Part shown: in pieces, positions 54,293 through 62,948 of the stretch
Layout: each line of letters begins with the position of its first letter
Position numbering within the stretch: the stretch's first letter is position 1
Assembly: GCF_900112765.1 (NCBI RefSeq)
Contig: NZ_FOMZ01000004.1
Location: 49,446 to 113,445 of the forward strand
Length of the DNA: 64,000 nucleotides
Direction: 5' to 3'
From: Actinopolyspora alba
GTDB lineage: Bacteria; Actinomycetota; Actinomycetes; Mycobacteriales; Pseudonocardiaceae
Program-made: the position numbers and the translations under genes
The notes under the pieces: model-generated
Told to the model about the DNA's origin: nothing
What the model saw: only the letters and a program-made list of their open reading frames with translations
Databases searched by the model: none

Positions 54293-55627
54293 TCAGCTGC
54301 CGAGGACGCGGGTCAGGTAGGGGTTGCCGAACAGCCGGTCCGGGTCCAGCCGGTCCCGCACCCGCAGGAAGTCGTCGAACCGGGGGTAGCTGCCGCGCAG
54401 CTCCTCGGCGCCGAGTCCGTGCATCTTGCCCCAGTGCGGTCTGCCCCCGACCTCCCGCACGATTCCCTCGAAGGTGTCGAACCACTCGCGGTACGGCATC
54501 CCCTTGTACTGGTGGATCGCGACGTAGGCGGTATCGCGCCCGTGGGCGGTGGACAGCCAGATGTCGTCGGCCTCGGCCACCCGAACCTCGACGGGGAACA
54601 TCACCGGATGGCGCAGCCGCGCCACGGCACTCCGCAGCAGTTCGATCACCTCCGGCAACCGCTCGCGCGGGATCGCGTACTCCGACTCCACGAACCGAAC
54701 GGTCCGGCTGGTCACGAACACCCGGTGCGAGGTGTCGCCGTAGGAGCGCCCCGACCAAGTGGCACCGCAGATCCGGTTCAGCCGCTTCACCAGTGCGGGG
54801 CGGCGCCTGCCGATCTCGCACGCGAGACCGAACAGCCCGTTCTCCAGCACCCGGTACTCCAGCCAGGAGCGCACCGGGTGCAGCGGTCGGGGGCGTTCGC
54901 GCTCGGGGAGCCTGTTGTTGCGTTTGACCAGGGTGTGCGTGCTGTGCGGGAACCAGTAGAACTCGAAGTGGTCGTTCTCGGCGGCGTACCGCTCGAACTC
55001 GGCCAGTACCTCGTCGAGCTGCCGCGGCTGCTCCTCGGCCGCCAGCGCGAACGCGGGAACGCAGCGCAGCGTCACCGTGCTGATCAGGCCCAGCGCGCCG
55101 AGACCGACCCGGGCCGCGTCGAACACCTCGGGGTTCTCGGTGGGGGAGCAGCGCAGCGTCGAACCGTCGGCCAGTACCAGTTCCAGCGCCGCCACCTGGG
55201 TGGCCAACCCGCCCAGGTTCGCCCCCGTGCCGTGGGTACCGGTGGATATCGCGCCTGCCACGGTCTGCCGGTCGATGTCGCCGAGGTTGGGCAGTGCCAG
55301 CCCCATCCGGTCCAGTAGCTCGTTGAGCAGGTGCAGCGGCGTGCCGCCGCGAACGGTGACCGTCCCCCGATCGGGGGCCACATCGGTGATCCCGGTCCAC
55401 CCCGAGAGGTCCAGTGCCACGACTTCGCTACGTTCCCCGGACGGCAGCGGTGCGGCGATCTCGCTGAACGAGTGGCCGGACCCCACCGGGCGCACCCCGT
55501 GGCCCGCGGCACGCGCCTCGGTGACGGCGGTGACGAGGTCGGCCCGGTCGCGCGGGCGTGCGGTTCGGCTCCCGGGCGCGACCACCGTGCTCGCCCAGTT
55601 CGACCACGTGGTTCGGGTAATCGTCAT
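54293..55627 (-). CDS. FAD-linked aldonolactone oxidase (D-arabinono-1,4-lactone oxidase family)
   Basis: A 444-residue flavoprotein. The FAD-binding VRPVGSGHSFSE and ALPNLGDIDRQTVAGAIS are typical, and the C-terminal ALO domain ends with RLDPDRLFGNPYLTRVLG. The His in GSGHS may bind FAD covalently. It oxidises a sugar lactone or an alditol-like substrate. It is divergent from the PLP enzyme gene, 87 nt away. Confidence 0.9.
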   Translation of the reverse strand: MTITRTTWSNWASTVVAPGSRTARPRDRADLVTAVTEARAAGHGVRPVGSGHSFSEIAAPLPSGERSEVVALDLSGWTGITDVAPDRGTVTVRGGTPLHLLNELLDRMGLALPNLGDIDRQTVAGAISTGTHGTGANLGGLATQVAALELVLADGSTLRCSPTENPEVFDAARVGLGALGLISTVTLRCVPAFALAAEEQPRQLDEVLAEFERYAAENDHFEFYWFPHSTHTLVKRNNRLPERERPRPLHPVRSWLEYRVLENGLFGLACEIGRRRPALVKRLNRICGATWSGRSYGDTSHRVFVTSRTVRFVESEYAIPRERLPEVIELLRSAVARLRHPVMFPVEVRVAEADDIWLSTAHGRDTAYVAIHQYKGMPYREWFDTFEGIVREVGGRPHWGKMHGLGAEELRGSYPRFDDFLRVRDRLDPDRLFGNPYLTRVLGS

Positions 55628-55714
55628 GACCGCATCGTCCTTCCGCCGCCGATTCCCGGAAAATTATGTGAATATCTCTCGCGTAACAAGGGGTGCGGGC
55701 TTACCTTGAAATGC

Positions 55715-56992
55715 GTGACCCCGTCGGCACCACCCACCATCGCCGGCTCCGCGACACGGCTGGACGCCGTGACCGCCGAGCTGGAACCACCCTTCGGGGT
55801 GGCGGATCTGGACGCGTTCGACCGCAATGCCGCCGAGCTCGCGAGACGCGCCGACGGCAAGCCGATCCGCCTGGCCACGAAGTCGCTGCGCTGCCCCGAG
55901 CTGATGCGTCGCGCGCTGCGCTCACCGGGTTTCGCGGGACTGATGTGCTACAACCTGCCCGAGGCGCTCTGGCTGTACCGGCTGGGAATCTCCGACGACC
56001 TGCTGGTCGCCTACCCCACGGTCGACCGCGCGGCGCTGGCGGAACTGGCCGCCGATCCGGGCGCCGCCGCCGCGGTCGCGATCACCGTCGACTCCGCCGA
56101 GCAGCTCGACCTGATCGAGCGAGCGACCTCCGGCACCGCCGAGCGATTGCGGATCTGCATGGAGGTCGACGCCGCCTGGCGCCCGCTGGAAGAGTCATCC
56201 GTGTCCCGCCTCCCCGTGCTCGGCGCGAAGCTCGGCGAGCGGCTGCACGTAGGTCCGTTGCGCTCGCCGGTGCGTTCGCCGCGACAGGCACGCGAGCTGA
56301 CGCGGGAGATCCTGCGGCGGGAAGCCTTCCGGCTCGTCGGGCTGCTGGTCTACGAAGGACAGATAGCCGGGATCGGTGACGCCCCACCCGGGCAGCCGCT
56401 GCGCGCGGCTGCCGTCCGGTGGGTGCGGCGAGGCTCGGCAAGGGAACTCGCCCACCGCCGCGCGGCGGTCGCCGAGGCCGTCGGTGAGCTCTGCCCGCTG
56501 GAATTCGTCAATGGCGGTGGAACCGGCAGCCTGGAGACGACCACGAACGAACCGGCCGTCACCGAGGTAGCGGCGGGCTCGGGGCTGATAGGACCGACCC
56601 TGTTCGACGCCTACGAGGCGTTCCGACCGCTGCCCGCCGTGCTGTTCGCGCTGCCGGTGGTACGTCGCCCCGACCGTCGTAGCGCCACCCTCTTCTCCGG
56701 TGGCTACGCGGCTTCCGGGGCAGCGGGGCCGGATCGGCTTCCCAGCCCTTACCTGCCCAGTGGACTGCGACTGACCGGAACCGAGGGCGCCGGGGAGGTA
56801 CAGACCCCCGTCGTGGGGCCGGGAGCACGGCGTCTCCGGCCGGGTGATCGGGTTTGGTTCCGGCACGCCAAGGCAGGCGAGCTGGCCGAGCGGCTTCCCG
56901 AGTACCACCTGCTCGAATCCCTCGACTCCGGAGCGGACCGCAGGCTCGGTGCCGTCGACACTTACCGCGGTGCGGGCAAGTCCTTCGGCTGA
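55715..56992 (+). CDS. PLP fold-type III enzyme (alanine racemase/D-threonine aldolase-like)
   Basis: A 425-residue protein from GTG 55715 (TTG 55706 is an alternative). The PLP lysine is in IRLATKSLRC (about K56), at the start of a TIM barrel, followed by the C-terminal beta domain with LFSGGYAASGAAGPDRLP and DRVWFRHAKAGELAER. These enzymes act on D-amino acids or hydroxy amino acids; the exact reaction is unknown. Its 3' end overlaps the TetR gene by 31 nt. Confidence 0.88.
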   Translation: MTPSAPPTIAGSATRLDAVTAELEPPFGVADLDAFDRNAAELARRADGKPIRLATKSLRCPELMRRALRSPGFAGLMCYNLPEALWLYRLGISDDLLVAYPTVDRAALAELAADPGAAAAVAITVDSAEQLDLIERATSGTAERLRICMEVDAAWRPLEESSVSRLPVLGAKLGERLHVGPLRSPVRSPRQARELTREILRREAFRLVGLLVYEGQIAGIGDAPPGQPLRAAAVRWVRRGSARELAHRRAAVAEAVGELCPLEFVNGGGTGSLETTTNEPAVTEVAAGSGLIGPTLFDAYEAFRPLPAVLFALPVVRRPDRRSATLFSGGYAASGAAGPDRLPSPYLPSGLRLTGTEGAGEVQTPVVGPGARRLRPGDRVWFRHAKAGELAERLPEYHLLESLDSGADRRLGAVDTYRGAGKSFG

Positions 56993-57609
56993 TCCTCCGA
57001 GATCCGGCTGGACAGGTAACCGCGGACCAGCTCCCTCGCCTCGTTGACCAGTGTCTGGTCGCCCTCGGGAGCTCGCCGGAACGCCAGGTGCAGCACCGCG
57101 TCGGCGGCCTCCACCGCGACCGAGAGCGGTAGTTCCAGTTCACCCGGCGGCATCCCGAAACGATCCGAGATGAGGCTGGTGAGCTTCTCCGCGATCACCG
57201 CGTTGTTGTCCTTGGTCTCGTGCAGCAGCCGCAGATCCACCACGTCGCCGAAGTGCAGCTTGCTGAACGCGGGGATCTCCCGGTGCATCCCCAGGTAGAC
57301 GTCGAAGACCGTGTCCACGGCGTCCCACCAGTGGGCGAGCTCTATCCGGTCCAGTCGTTCGGAGACCGTCTGCACGAAGCGATCCAGATTGCGCAGCGTC
57401 AGCTCCTGCACCACCGCGCGTTTGTCCGGAAAGAACTGGTACAGCGAACCGACGGCGACACCGGCACGTTCGGCTATCAGTGTCGTGGTCAGCCCGTCGT
57501 ACCCCACCTCATCGATGAGCTGTGCGCAGGACTCCAGCATCCGCTCGACACGCTGGGCGCTGCGTTGCTGGACGGGCTTGCGGCGCAGCGGGGCTACTTC
57601 GGTTGGCAA
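56962..57609 (-). CDS. TetR-family transcriptional regulator
   Basis: A 215-residue protein from TTG 57609 behind AAGGAG. The helix-turn-helix reads DGLTTTLIAERAGVAVGSLYQFF. The frame continues to 57690 with no other start support. It converges with the PLP enzyme gene and overlaps its end; it may regulate the oxidase/PLP pair. Confidence 0.9.
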   Translation of the reverse strand: MPTEVAPLRRKPVQQRSAQRVERMLESCAQLIDEVGYDGLTTTLIAERAGVAVGSLYQFFPDKRAVVQELTLRNLDRFVQTVSERLDRIELAHWWDAVDTVFDVYLGMHREIPAFSKLHFGDVVDLRLLHETKDNNAVIAEKLTSLISDRFGMPPGELELPLSVAVEAADAVLHLAFRRAPEGDQTLVNEARELVRGYLSSRISEDQPKDLPAPR

Positions 57610-58130
57610 GGTGACTCCTTGATCGTATCCGAGCTCCAGGTTTTCCCGGACCGAGTCCGAGGCGCGCCGCAGACGCCAGCGGCCAGGCAAGCGGCACGGC
57701 TTGCCTAGTCTCGCGCTCTTACAGCGATCATGCTTCCTGAGCGGTCCTTCAGAGTGTCAGTCGATAGGGTGAGCAGTGATCCTTCGTCCGCACGACCGCC
57801 GCTGCCGCCGGCCCGGCGAACCGTGCCGACGTCGGCGGGATCCAGCGCCCGAGTCGGATCGCGTTACGCGATTATGCACCTCGTCACACAGACGGCGAAA
57901 AAGATCGCTCACTAGCGTGAGACGGTGCGCTCCGGCCGTTCCGGTCGTCCCCGCACGATTACTCGATGATTGACTATCGCGATCTCGGGGTAGCGCATGG
58001 TGTTGTCTGACCGAGACGAATCGCTGTCCGTAACCCCGGCACTTCCCATCCGGCACCCCGGGCCGGATGGTTCGAACCGCGGAGCTCGGTGTCTCCGCCC
58101 GCAGCCGGAGGAAGAGCAAGGAGATACCCG
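57610..58130. other. gene-free leader region with a hairpin before the isocyanide-synthase-like gene
   Basis: About 520 nt with no supported gene. CCATCCGGC (58046-58054) and GCCGGATGG (58062-58070) form a perfect 9-bp hairpin 60 nt before the next start codon; it could be an attenuator or an operator. Confidence 0.45.
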
Positions 58131-61100
58131 TTGGACGGTCGGTCCCGGCTTGGCCCCGAGGAAAACACAGTACCGCCGTTCGGGACGTGGCCGCTCGACG
58201 TGGCCCGGGCCGATTCCGTGCTCGCCGGAGGCGAGTACGGGGTGCGTCTGTCGCGTCGCGACGGTCAGGTCCGGCTGGTCGGAAGGCGGGCGGGGAGTGG
58301 GATATCCCTGGGAAGGGCCCCGACCTGGCGGGAGCTCTACCGGACGCTGATCCGGCTGCGACTCACCCGTGGACACCGTGATCCGGCATGGCTGGCGCTG
58401 CTCACCGAAGCACTCGAGAGGATCCCCGGTGATTCTTCCGGGGAAGAGCCCCCGAGGGACGGATTCGCGCAGCACGGAGCCCCGCGGGAGGCGTTCCCGC
58501 GGGGCGGGTCCCGACAAGGCGGGACCCGTCGTCCCGGATCGGCGTGGAGCCGGTTCGCCGGGATGCCGGCCGAGGACCCGATAATCCGGATGCACTGCGC
58601 CACGGCCGAACCACGCGTTCCCGACGACGCGGCGGCTCCGCTGGGCGAGCCGACCCCCGCCCACCCCGCCTTCCCTGGTGGGACCGTAGCCGTCCGGCTA
58701 CCCACCCTGCTGCGGACCGGTTCGGCCCCCCTGCTGGATGAGGTCGTGGGCAACCGCTTCGAACGCGGCGAGAGCGCGTCGCGCTACTTCCTGGAACACT
58801 TCGTCCGGCCGCCGCTGCGGGCCTTCCGGCTCGCACTGGAGAGCCCACCGGGAATGCTGTTCACACCGCGTGTCGAGACCCTGGCCGTGGAACTCTCACC
58901 GGAGACGCAGGCCACCGGCCGGTTCGTCGTCACTCCCGAGACCGCGGTGCGCGAGGCACGGGAGGTCACGGCGACCGAGGTGCGCGACGGGGTGCGCGAA
59001 CTGGTCCGCACGCTCCAGGAACTGTCCGCGACGTTCGAGCGGACCGAGTTCGGCGAGCGTGATCGGGCGGGGCGCGGCGAGTTCCGCGCCGCGATGCGAC
59101 AGGTGATCTCGGCCGAGCTGCGTGATCTGGAAACCGGCAGCGCCGATGTGCTGTCCGGCAACCATCCGCTGCGCGGTTTCGTGCACACCGTCCCGGCCGA
59201 ACAGGACGAGCTGCTTCGCCGGGTGCTGCGCACCGTGCAGGAGCGCACCCGGGTGCGCAGGTGGAACCGCGAGCTCGGCCAGCCGGCCGTGGTGATAGAC
59301 CTGGAATCGTGCGGGCTGGTGCCGGAACGCACGGTCCCACCGGGAAAGTCCCGGAGCGAATCGTTCCGGAACCGCTCGGACGTCGACGCGGTCCTGCGTC
59401 CCTTGCCACGCGAGGAACGGGCGAATCGTTGTCGACCAGGGGCCGTCGGCCCCGAATCCCACCACTCGGAGAACGTCCTGCCGGAAGAATCCCTGCCGGA
59501 GGCTTCCCGCACCGAGGATTACCCGTCCGACCCCCGCCGCTCCGAGTCGAGCCCCGACGAATCCGGTGGGGCGGGCGGACTCCGATTCCGGAGCCGGGAG
59601 TCCCACCGCGCCGCCGAATCCGTGTGGGACCCCCCAACCGCCGAACTCGCGGAGCTGAACACGCCGGTCACCGACACGGTCGGATCGGGACTGCCCAGGT
59701 TCGTCTGGGACATCCGCGACGCGGGTGGCCGGGTGGTGTTCTGCGTACCGGGCTCCGAGCGGCACTACGACCACGCCCGAGTCGTACTGGATCGCGCCGG
59801 GGTTCCCGAAGCCGACCTCATCCGGGTCCCGCTCACCGGGTCCGGTCCCGCGACCGAGTGGACCGTCCGCCGATTGCGCGAACTCGGCGACACCGATGTC
59901 GTGGCGATCTTCGACACCGAGTCCGCCGTCGAGGGGATCGAGCTCTCCGGAGTGCTGACCGTCGCGGTCTCGCAGCGGGCGGACCTGCCCCGGCAACGCG
60001 ACGGTCGGGAGAACGGCGCCGCCGATCCCCGCGCCGTTCCGGAGCGGGGCGTACCCGTGATCTCCAGTTTCGAGACCTCTCCGTGGCGCCGCTCCGCGTG
60101 GTCCCAGCCCGTGCTCTCCAACACGCATTCCCTTGAAGAGCTCCAGATAGCCTCGTTGCGGGAGAACCGCAGCTCGTGGCGCTGGGCGGTCCGGCTGACC
60201 CGTGCGGAAACCGAGTCCATGATCGAATCCGTGCTCGACGACGCCGACCGCGCCGCGGATCGAACCGCGCGTGGTGCGACGGCCAAGTTCGCGGCGGACG
60301 AGCCGGTCGCCGACCCCGCCGAACGGACCCGGCGCACCGTCGGGGCGCTGCACCACGTGCTCACCAGGAAGCAGTTCCTCAAGGGGTCGCGGTCCAACTA
60401 CCTGCTGGCGGACATGCACCGCGACGCGGACCTCTTCGTGGCGCGTGGCGAGCCGGTCGAGGTGATGCTGCTGGGTTTCCCGATCAAGCAGTCGTTGAAT
60501 CGGCTGAAGGCGTGCGGGCCGCTACCGGACATCGCCGAGCTGGGCGGCCTGATCCGACTGCGCGAACTGCAGCGGGCGGCGCGCGGTGTTCACCCGCCCG
60601 GGCTGCGCTTCAACATCCTCACCGACGGCAGGCACTTCCGCCCCAGGCCGGCGTCGGTGACAGCCGCGTACACCCGCAAACTGCGCGAGTACGCCTCGCT
60701 GGTCGGACTCGACGGCTGCGTGTCCATCCGCGAGATCGACTCACTGGCCACCGAACGGCTCGGTCGGGAGGTGATCGCCCGGCGCCCCGCCATGTACGAG
60801 CGCTTCCGAGGTTCGCTGGAAAGCGCGTTGCACGGGCTCGACATCACCGATCAACCACTGCGCACCCTGGACCGGGTGCGGGATCGGGCGGATGCGCGGG
60901 TCGGGCCGGACGCGGAGAGCGTGGCGCGTTCGCTCTACCTGTTCCGCGAGATGGTGATGTCCATGGTCTACTCCGTGCCCGTGCCGACTCCCACGGGCAC
61001 GGATCGGTTCGGCTGGGCCCGAAGGGTCTACGCCGACGTGTACAACTTCGGTGACTCGCGGCTCTCGCCGCAGCTCCGGCAGGCGCGTGTCGCGGTGCTG

Positions 61101-61490
61101 CGTCGTGCCTGGCACAACGCGATCCGCTATCTGTCCACCATGCAGGTGGACGAGGAGCTCGGTTACGAGAAGCTGTTGGATCCCCGGGTGAGGCTCACCG
61201 TGAGCGCCGTGACCAAGGGACGCTGTGGTTTCACCTATCTGGGTGGATCCGGGTTGCTTCCATGGCAGGGGACCGGGGTGCTCGACAGCAGGGGATACGT
61301 CGCCGTGGACTTCGCGGTCTCGCTGATCGACCAGGGCTTCGTGCCCGCCTTCTCCCCGCTGCTGGGGCCGAGCCAGCCGTTGATGATGGTTCCGCCGCAG
61401 TACGCGCGGCTGCCTTCCCGCGGGACACCTGCACCGGGCGCCCTGCTGGACGGCTCCCTGCGGGACAGAGCTCGCCTGCGCCGCAAATGA
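58131..61490 (+). CDS. large multidomain protein with C-terminal isocyanide synthase-like (DIT1/PvcA) domain
   Basis: A 1119-residue protein from TTG 58131, placed 6 nt after AAGGAGA. The C-terminal third (about 745-1090) has IKQSLNRLKACGPLPDIAEL, then NILTDGRHFRP and VDEELGYEKLLDPRVRLTVS, the order seen in PvcA/IsnA/Dit1 enzymes that turn an amino acid amine into an isonitrile. An N-terminal patch (about 185-275) with SRYFLEHFVRPPLRAF and ETLAVELSPE resembles the C-terminal part of IucA/IucC siderophore synthetases. A middle segment (about 520-620) is Rossmann/HAD-like. Linkers are Pro/Arg/Ser/Glu-rich. The usual oxygenase partner is not in the window. Domain fusion of this type is unfamiliar to me. 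Confidence 0.8.
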   Translation: MDGRSRLGPEENTVPPFGTWPLDVARADSVLAGGEYGVRLSRRDGQVRLVGRRAGSGISLGRAPTWRELYRTLIRLRLTRGHRDPAWLALLTEALERIPGDSSGEEPPRDGFAQHGAPREAFPRGGSRQGGTRRPGSAWSRFAGMPAEDPIIRMHCATAEPRVPDDAAAPLGEPTPAHPAFPGGTVAVRLPTLLRTGSAPLLDEVVGNRFERGESASRYFLEHFVRPPLRAFRLALESPPGMLFTPRVETLAVELSPETQATGRFVVTPETAVREAREVTATEVRDGVRELVRTLQELSATFERTEFGERDRAGRGEFRAAMRQVISAELRDLETGSADVLSGNHPLRGFVHTVPAEQDELLRRVLRTVQERTRVRRWNRELGQPAVVIDLESCGLVPERTVPPGKSRSESFRNRSDVDAVLRPLPREERANRCRPGAVGPESHHSENVLPEESLPEASRTEDYPSDPRRSESSPDESGGAGGLRFRSRESHRAAESVWDPPTAELAELNTPVTDTVGSGLPRFVWDIRDAGGRVVFCVPGSERHYDHARVVLDRAGVPEADLIRVPLTGSGPATEWTVRRLRELGDTDVVAIFDTESAVEGIELSGVLTVAVSQRADLPRQRDGRENGAADPRAVPERGVPVISSFETSPWRRSAWSQPVLSNTHSLEELQIASLRENRSSWRWAVRLTRAETESMIESVLDDADRAADRTARGATAKFAADEPVADPAERTRRTVGALHHVLTRKQFLKGSRSNYLLADMHRDADLFVARGEPVEVMLLGFPIKQSLNRLKACGPLPDIAELGGLIRLRELQRAARGVHPPGLRFNILTDGRHFRPRPASVTAAYTRKLREYASLVGLDGCVSIREIDSLATERLGREVIARRPAMYERFRGSLESALHGLDITDQPLRTLDRVRDRADARVGPDAESVARSLYLFREMVMSMVYSVPVPTPTGTDRFGWARRVYADVYNFGDSRLSPQLRQARVAVLRRAWHNAIRYLSTMQVDEELGYEKLLDPRVRLTVSAVTKGRCGFTYLGGSGLLPWQGTGVLDSRGYVAVDFAVSLIDQGFVPAFSPLLGPSQPLMMVPPQYARLPSRGTPAPGALLDGSLRDRARLRRK

Positions 61491-61507
61491 CCCGGGCCCG
61501 CCCGTGT

Positions 61508-61525
61508 CGATTTCTCGAGAAATCG
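61508..61525. repeat. palindromic repeat family, member 4
   Basis: CGATTTCTCGAGAAATCG is a perfect 18-bp palindrome just after the isocyanide-synthase-like gene. Confidence 0.7.
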
Positions 61526-61624
61526 CCGCGTAGGTCGCTACTCAAGAGCCGACCCAACGCCGCAAGGCGCCGACTCACGTGACGGCTACCCGGCCACGTG
61601 CGCGGGTCCCGCTGTCCATATTCG

Positions 61625-61680
61625 AAAAAACCGGGATCCCAGTACTCGCCAGGGGGGAAACGAGTGCCGGGATCCCGGTT
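61625..61680 (-). terminator. intrinsic terminator on the minus strand
   Basis: On the minus strand, AACCGGGATCCC (61680-61669) pairs with GGGATCCCGGTT (61640-61629), followed by T4 for a run of six T residues. It ends transcripts from the two small minus genes or from a separate small RNA. Confidence 0.7.
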
Positions 61681-61683
61681 CGA

Positions 61684-61845
61684 CTCCGTCGTCGTTGATG
61701 ATGTTGAGCAGCGGAGTATCTCAACGACGGAGCTGTTGGAATCCGCGAGCCGATACCGGTTCGGGGGAGGGGAGTAACGTCGGTACCGGCTCGCGGAAGT
61801 CTGGAGGGAGCACGATCTTTTCGGTGAAATCGTTGGTCCGAAAAG
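61684..61845. other. run of three further stem-loops, possible structured RNA
   Basis: Stems: 61684-61698 with 61721-61732 (one 3-nt bulge); 61743-61758 with 61781-61796 (16 bp, one G-U); 61817-61824 with 61838-61845 (8 bp). No reading frame in the region is convincing. Confidence 0.5.
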
Positions 61846-61978
61846 GTGTTCGTGTCTTCACCTTGTGACGCTGTAAGGCATTGTGGAGTTGTTGGGCAAG
61901 TCGAAGTTTCCACCGTGGCGACCTCCCGTCGGCGCCGTAGCCCTGTCGGGGAAACAGGACGCTCGGGGAAACGGGGGA

Positions 61979-62032
61979 GACCGGTGATCGGCATAGCCGT
62001 GGTCGGGGGGCACGTCATGCCGATCACCGGTC
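61979..62032. terminator. 16-bp perfect inverted repeat after the small minus genes
   Basis: GACCGGTGATCGGCAT (61979-61994) is exactly complementary to 62017-62032, with a 22-nt loop, 69 nt beyond the stop of the minus-strand gene at 62101. Confidence 0.55.
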
Positions 62033-62100
62033 AACCGGCGGTGACTCGGTCCGAAACCAGTTCGGGGGAGGTGGTGTCCGGTGACCGAGCCCGCCGAGTC

Positions 62101-62439
62101 CTACGGCACCGGCGCCGCTCGGCGCAGAGCCTGCGCCGGGCGCAGGTGCCGTGCGGGACGGGGCGCGAGGCCACCGGCCACCAGGTGCTCGTAGGCCGAG
62201 CGCCACACCGCGCAGGGTGCCTTGCGCTGGCGCCACCGGGTCGAGCACTCCGGGCAGTTGCCTCGTTCGTCCGGTTCGTGTGCGGTCAGCAGCGTCCGCC
62301 ACCCCGCGGTGAGGCGCGGGATCTCGGAGCGCGCTACGGACAGCAGGGACGACGCATCAGCGCGGTTCGCGAGCTCGGAAAGCACATCGAGTCGCTCCCA
62401 CACCGCGTTGCGCAGAACCTGTCCCAGGATCGCGTCCAC
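62101..62439 (-). CDS. small cysteine-containing protein, unknown function
   Basis: A 112-residue protein from GTG 62439. RGNCPECSTRWRQRKAPC suggests a zinc knuckle, followed by a helical VWRSAYEHLVAGGL and a basic tail. Similar small proteins occur in other actinomycetes, to my recollection, without known function. It follows the next gene (62452-62727) by 12 nt, so the two form an operon. Confidence 0.7.
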   Translation of the reverse strand: MDAILGQVLRNAVWERLDVLSELANRADASSLLSVARSEIPRLTAGWRTLLTAHEPDERGNCPECSTRWRQRKAPCAVWRSAYEHLVAGGLAPRPARHLRPAQALRRAAPVP

Positions 62440-62451
62440 CGTACGTCACCG

Positions 62452-62727
62452 TCACTTTCTCGCCTGATCAGCGGCGAACCGCAGCGCGGAGCTGAGTTGG
62501 CCGACCCGCTCGGTCGGCACCGCCGCGGTTGCGCCGGGCGGTCCGGCGAGAACCACCCTGTCCCTATCGAGGAGCACCTCGAGGGTCCGGGGAGTGTGGT
62601 CCACACCCCGGCACTGCACCCGCAGCCGATTCGCCCCGGCGGTCTCACCGGAATCGTCGTGGCGGTGTTCCGGTCGGGGGACGGGGCCCACCGATTCCGG
62701 TTCGCCGGACTGCTGGGGGGAATCCAC
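62452..62727 (-). CDS. small soluble protein, unknown function
   Basis: A 91-residue protein from GTG 62727 behind AAAGGA. The C-terminal part LRVQCRGVDHTPRTLEVLLD, then VVLAGPPGATAAVP, has regular beta/alpha spacing. No family recognised. First gene of the two-gene minus operon, divergent from the XRE-TPR regulator. Confidence 0.7.
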   Translation of the reverse strand: MDSPQQSGEPESVGPVPRPEHRHDDSGETAGANRLRVQCRGVDHTPRTLEVLLDRDRVVLAGPPGATAAVPTERVGQLSSALRFAADQARK

Positions 62728-62948
62728 TTCGCGGATGTCCTTTCGGTGCTCGGTTGCTTGCTGGTGTCTAGATTGGAACGAACCGGCGCCGGCTGGCTAG
62801 GTGGTGGGCGACGACCGGACATACCGCGCGATGAGCGGTCAGCGGACTTCGGTCCCGCCGATCACCACGTCTCGATGTCGACTTCACCGTCTGTTGGGCG
62901 GAGCCTTAATCTGCGATCGACGCCCGAGAAGCTTAGAGGGGTCTTCAA

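Noticed and set aside
61575-62027. Minus-strand 150-codon frame through the hairpin cluster
   Set aside because: It runs through a terminator with T run and several perfect hairpins, and lacks protein-like composition.
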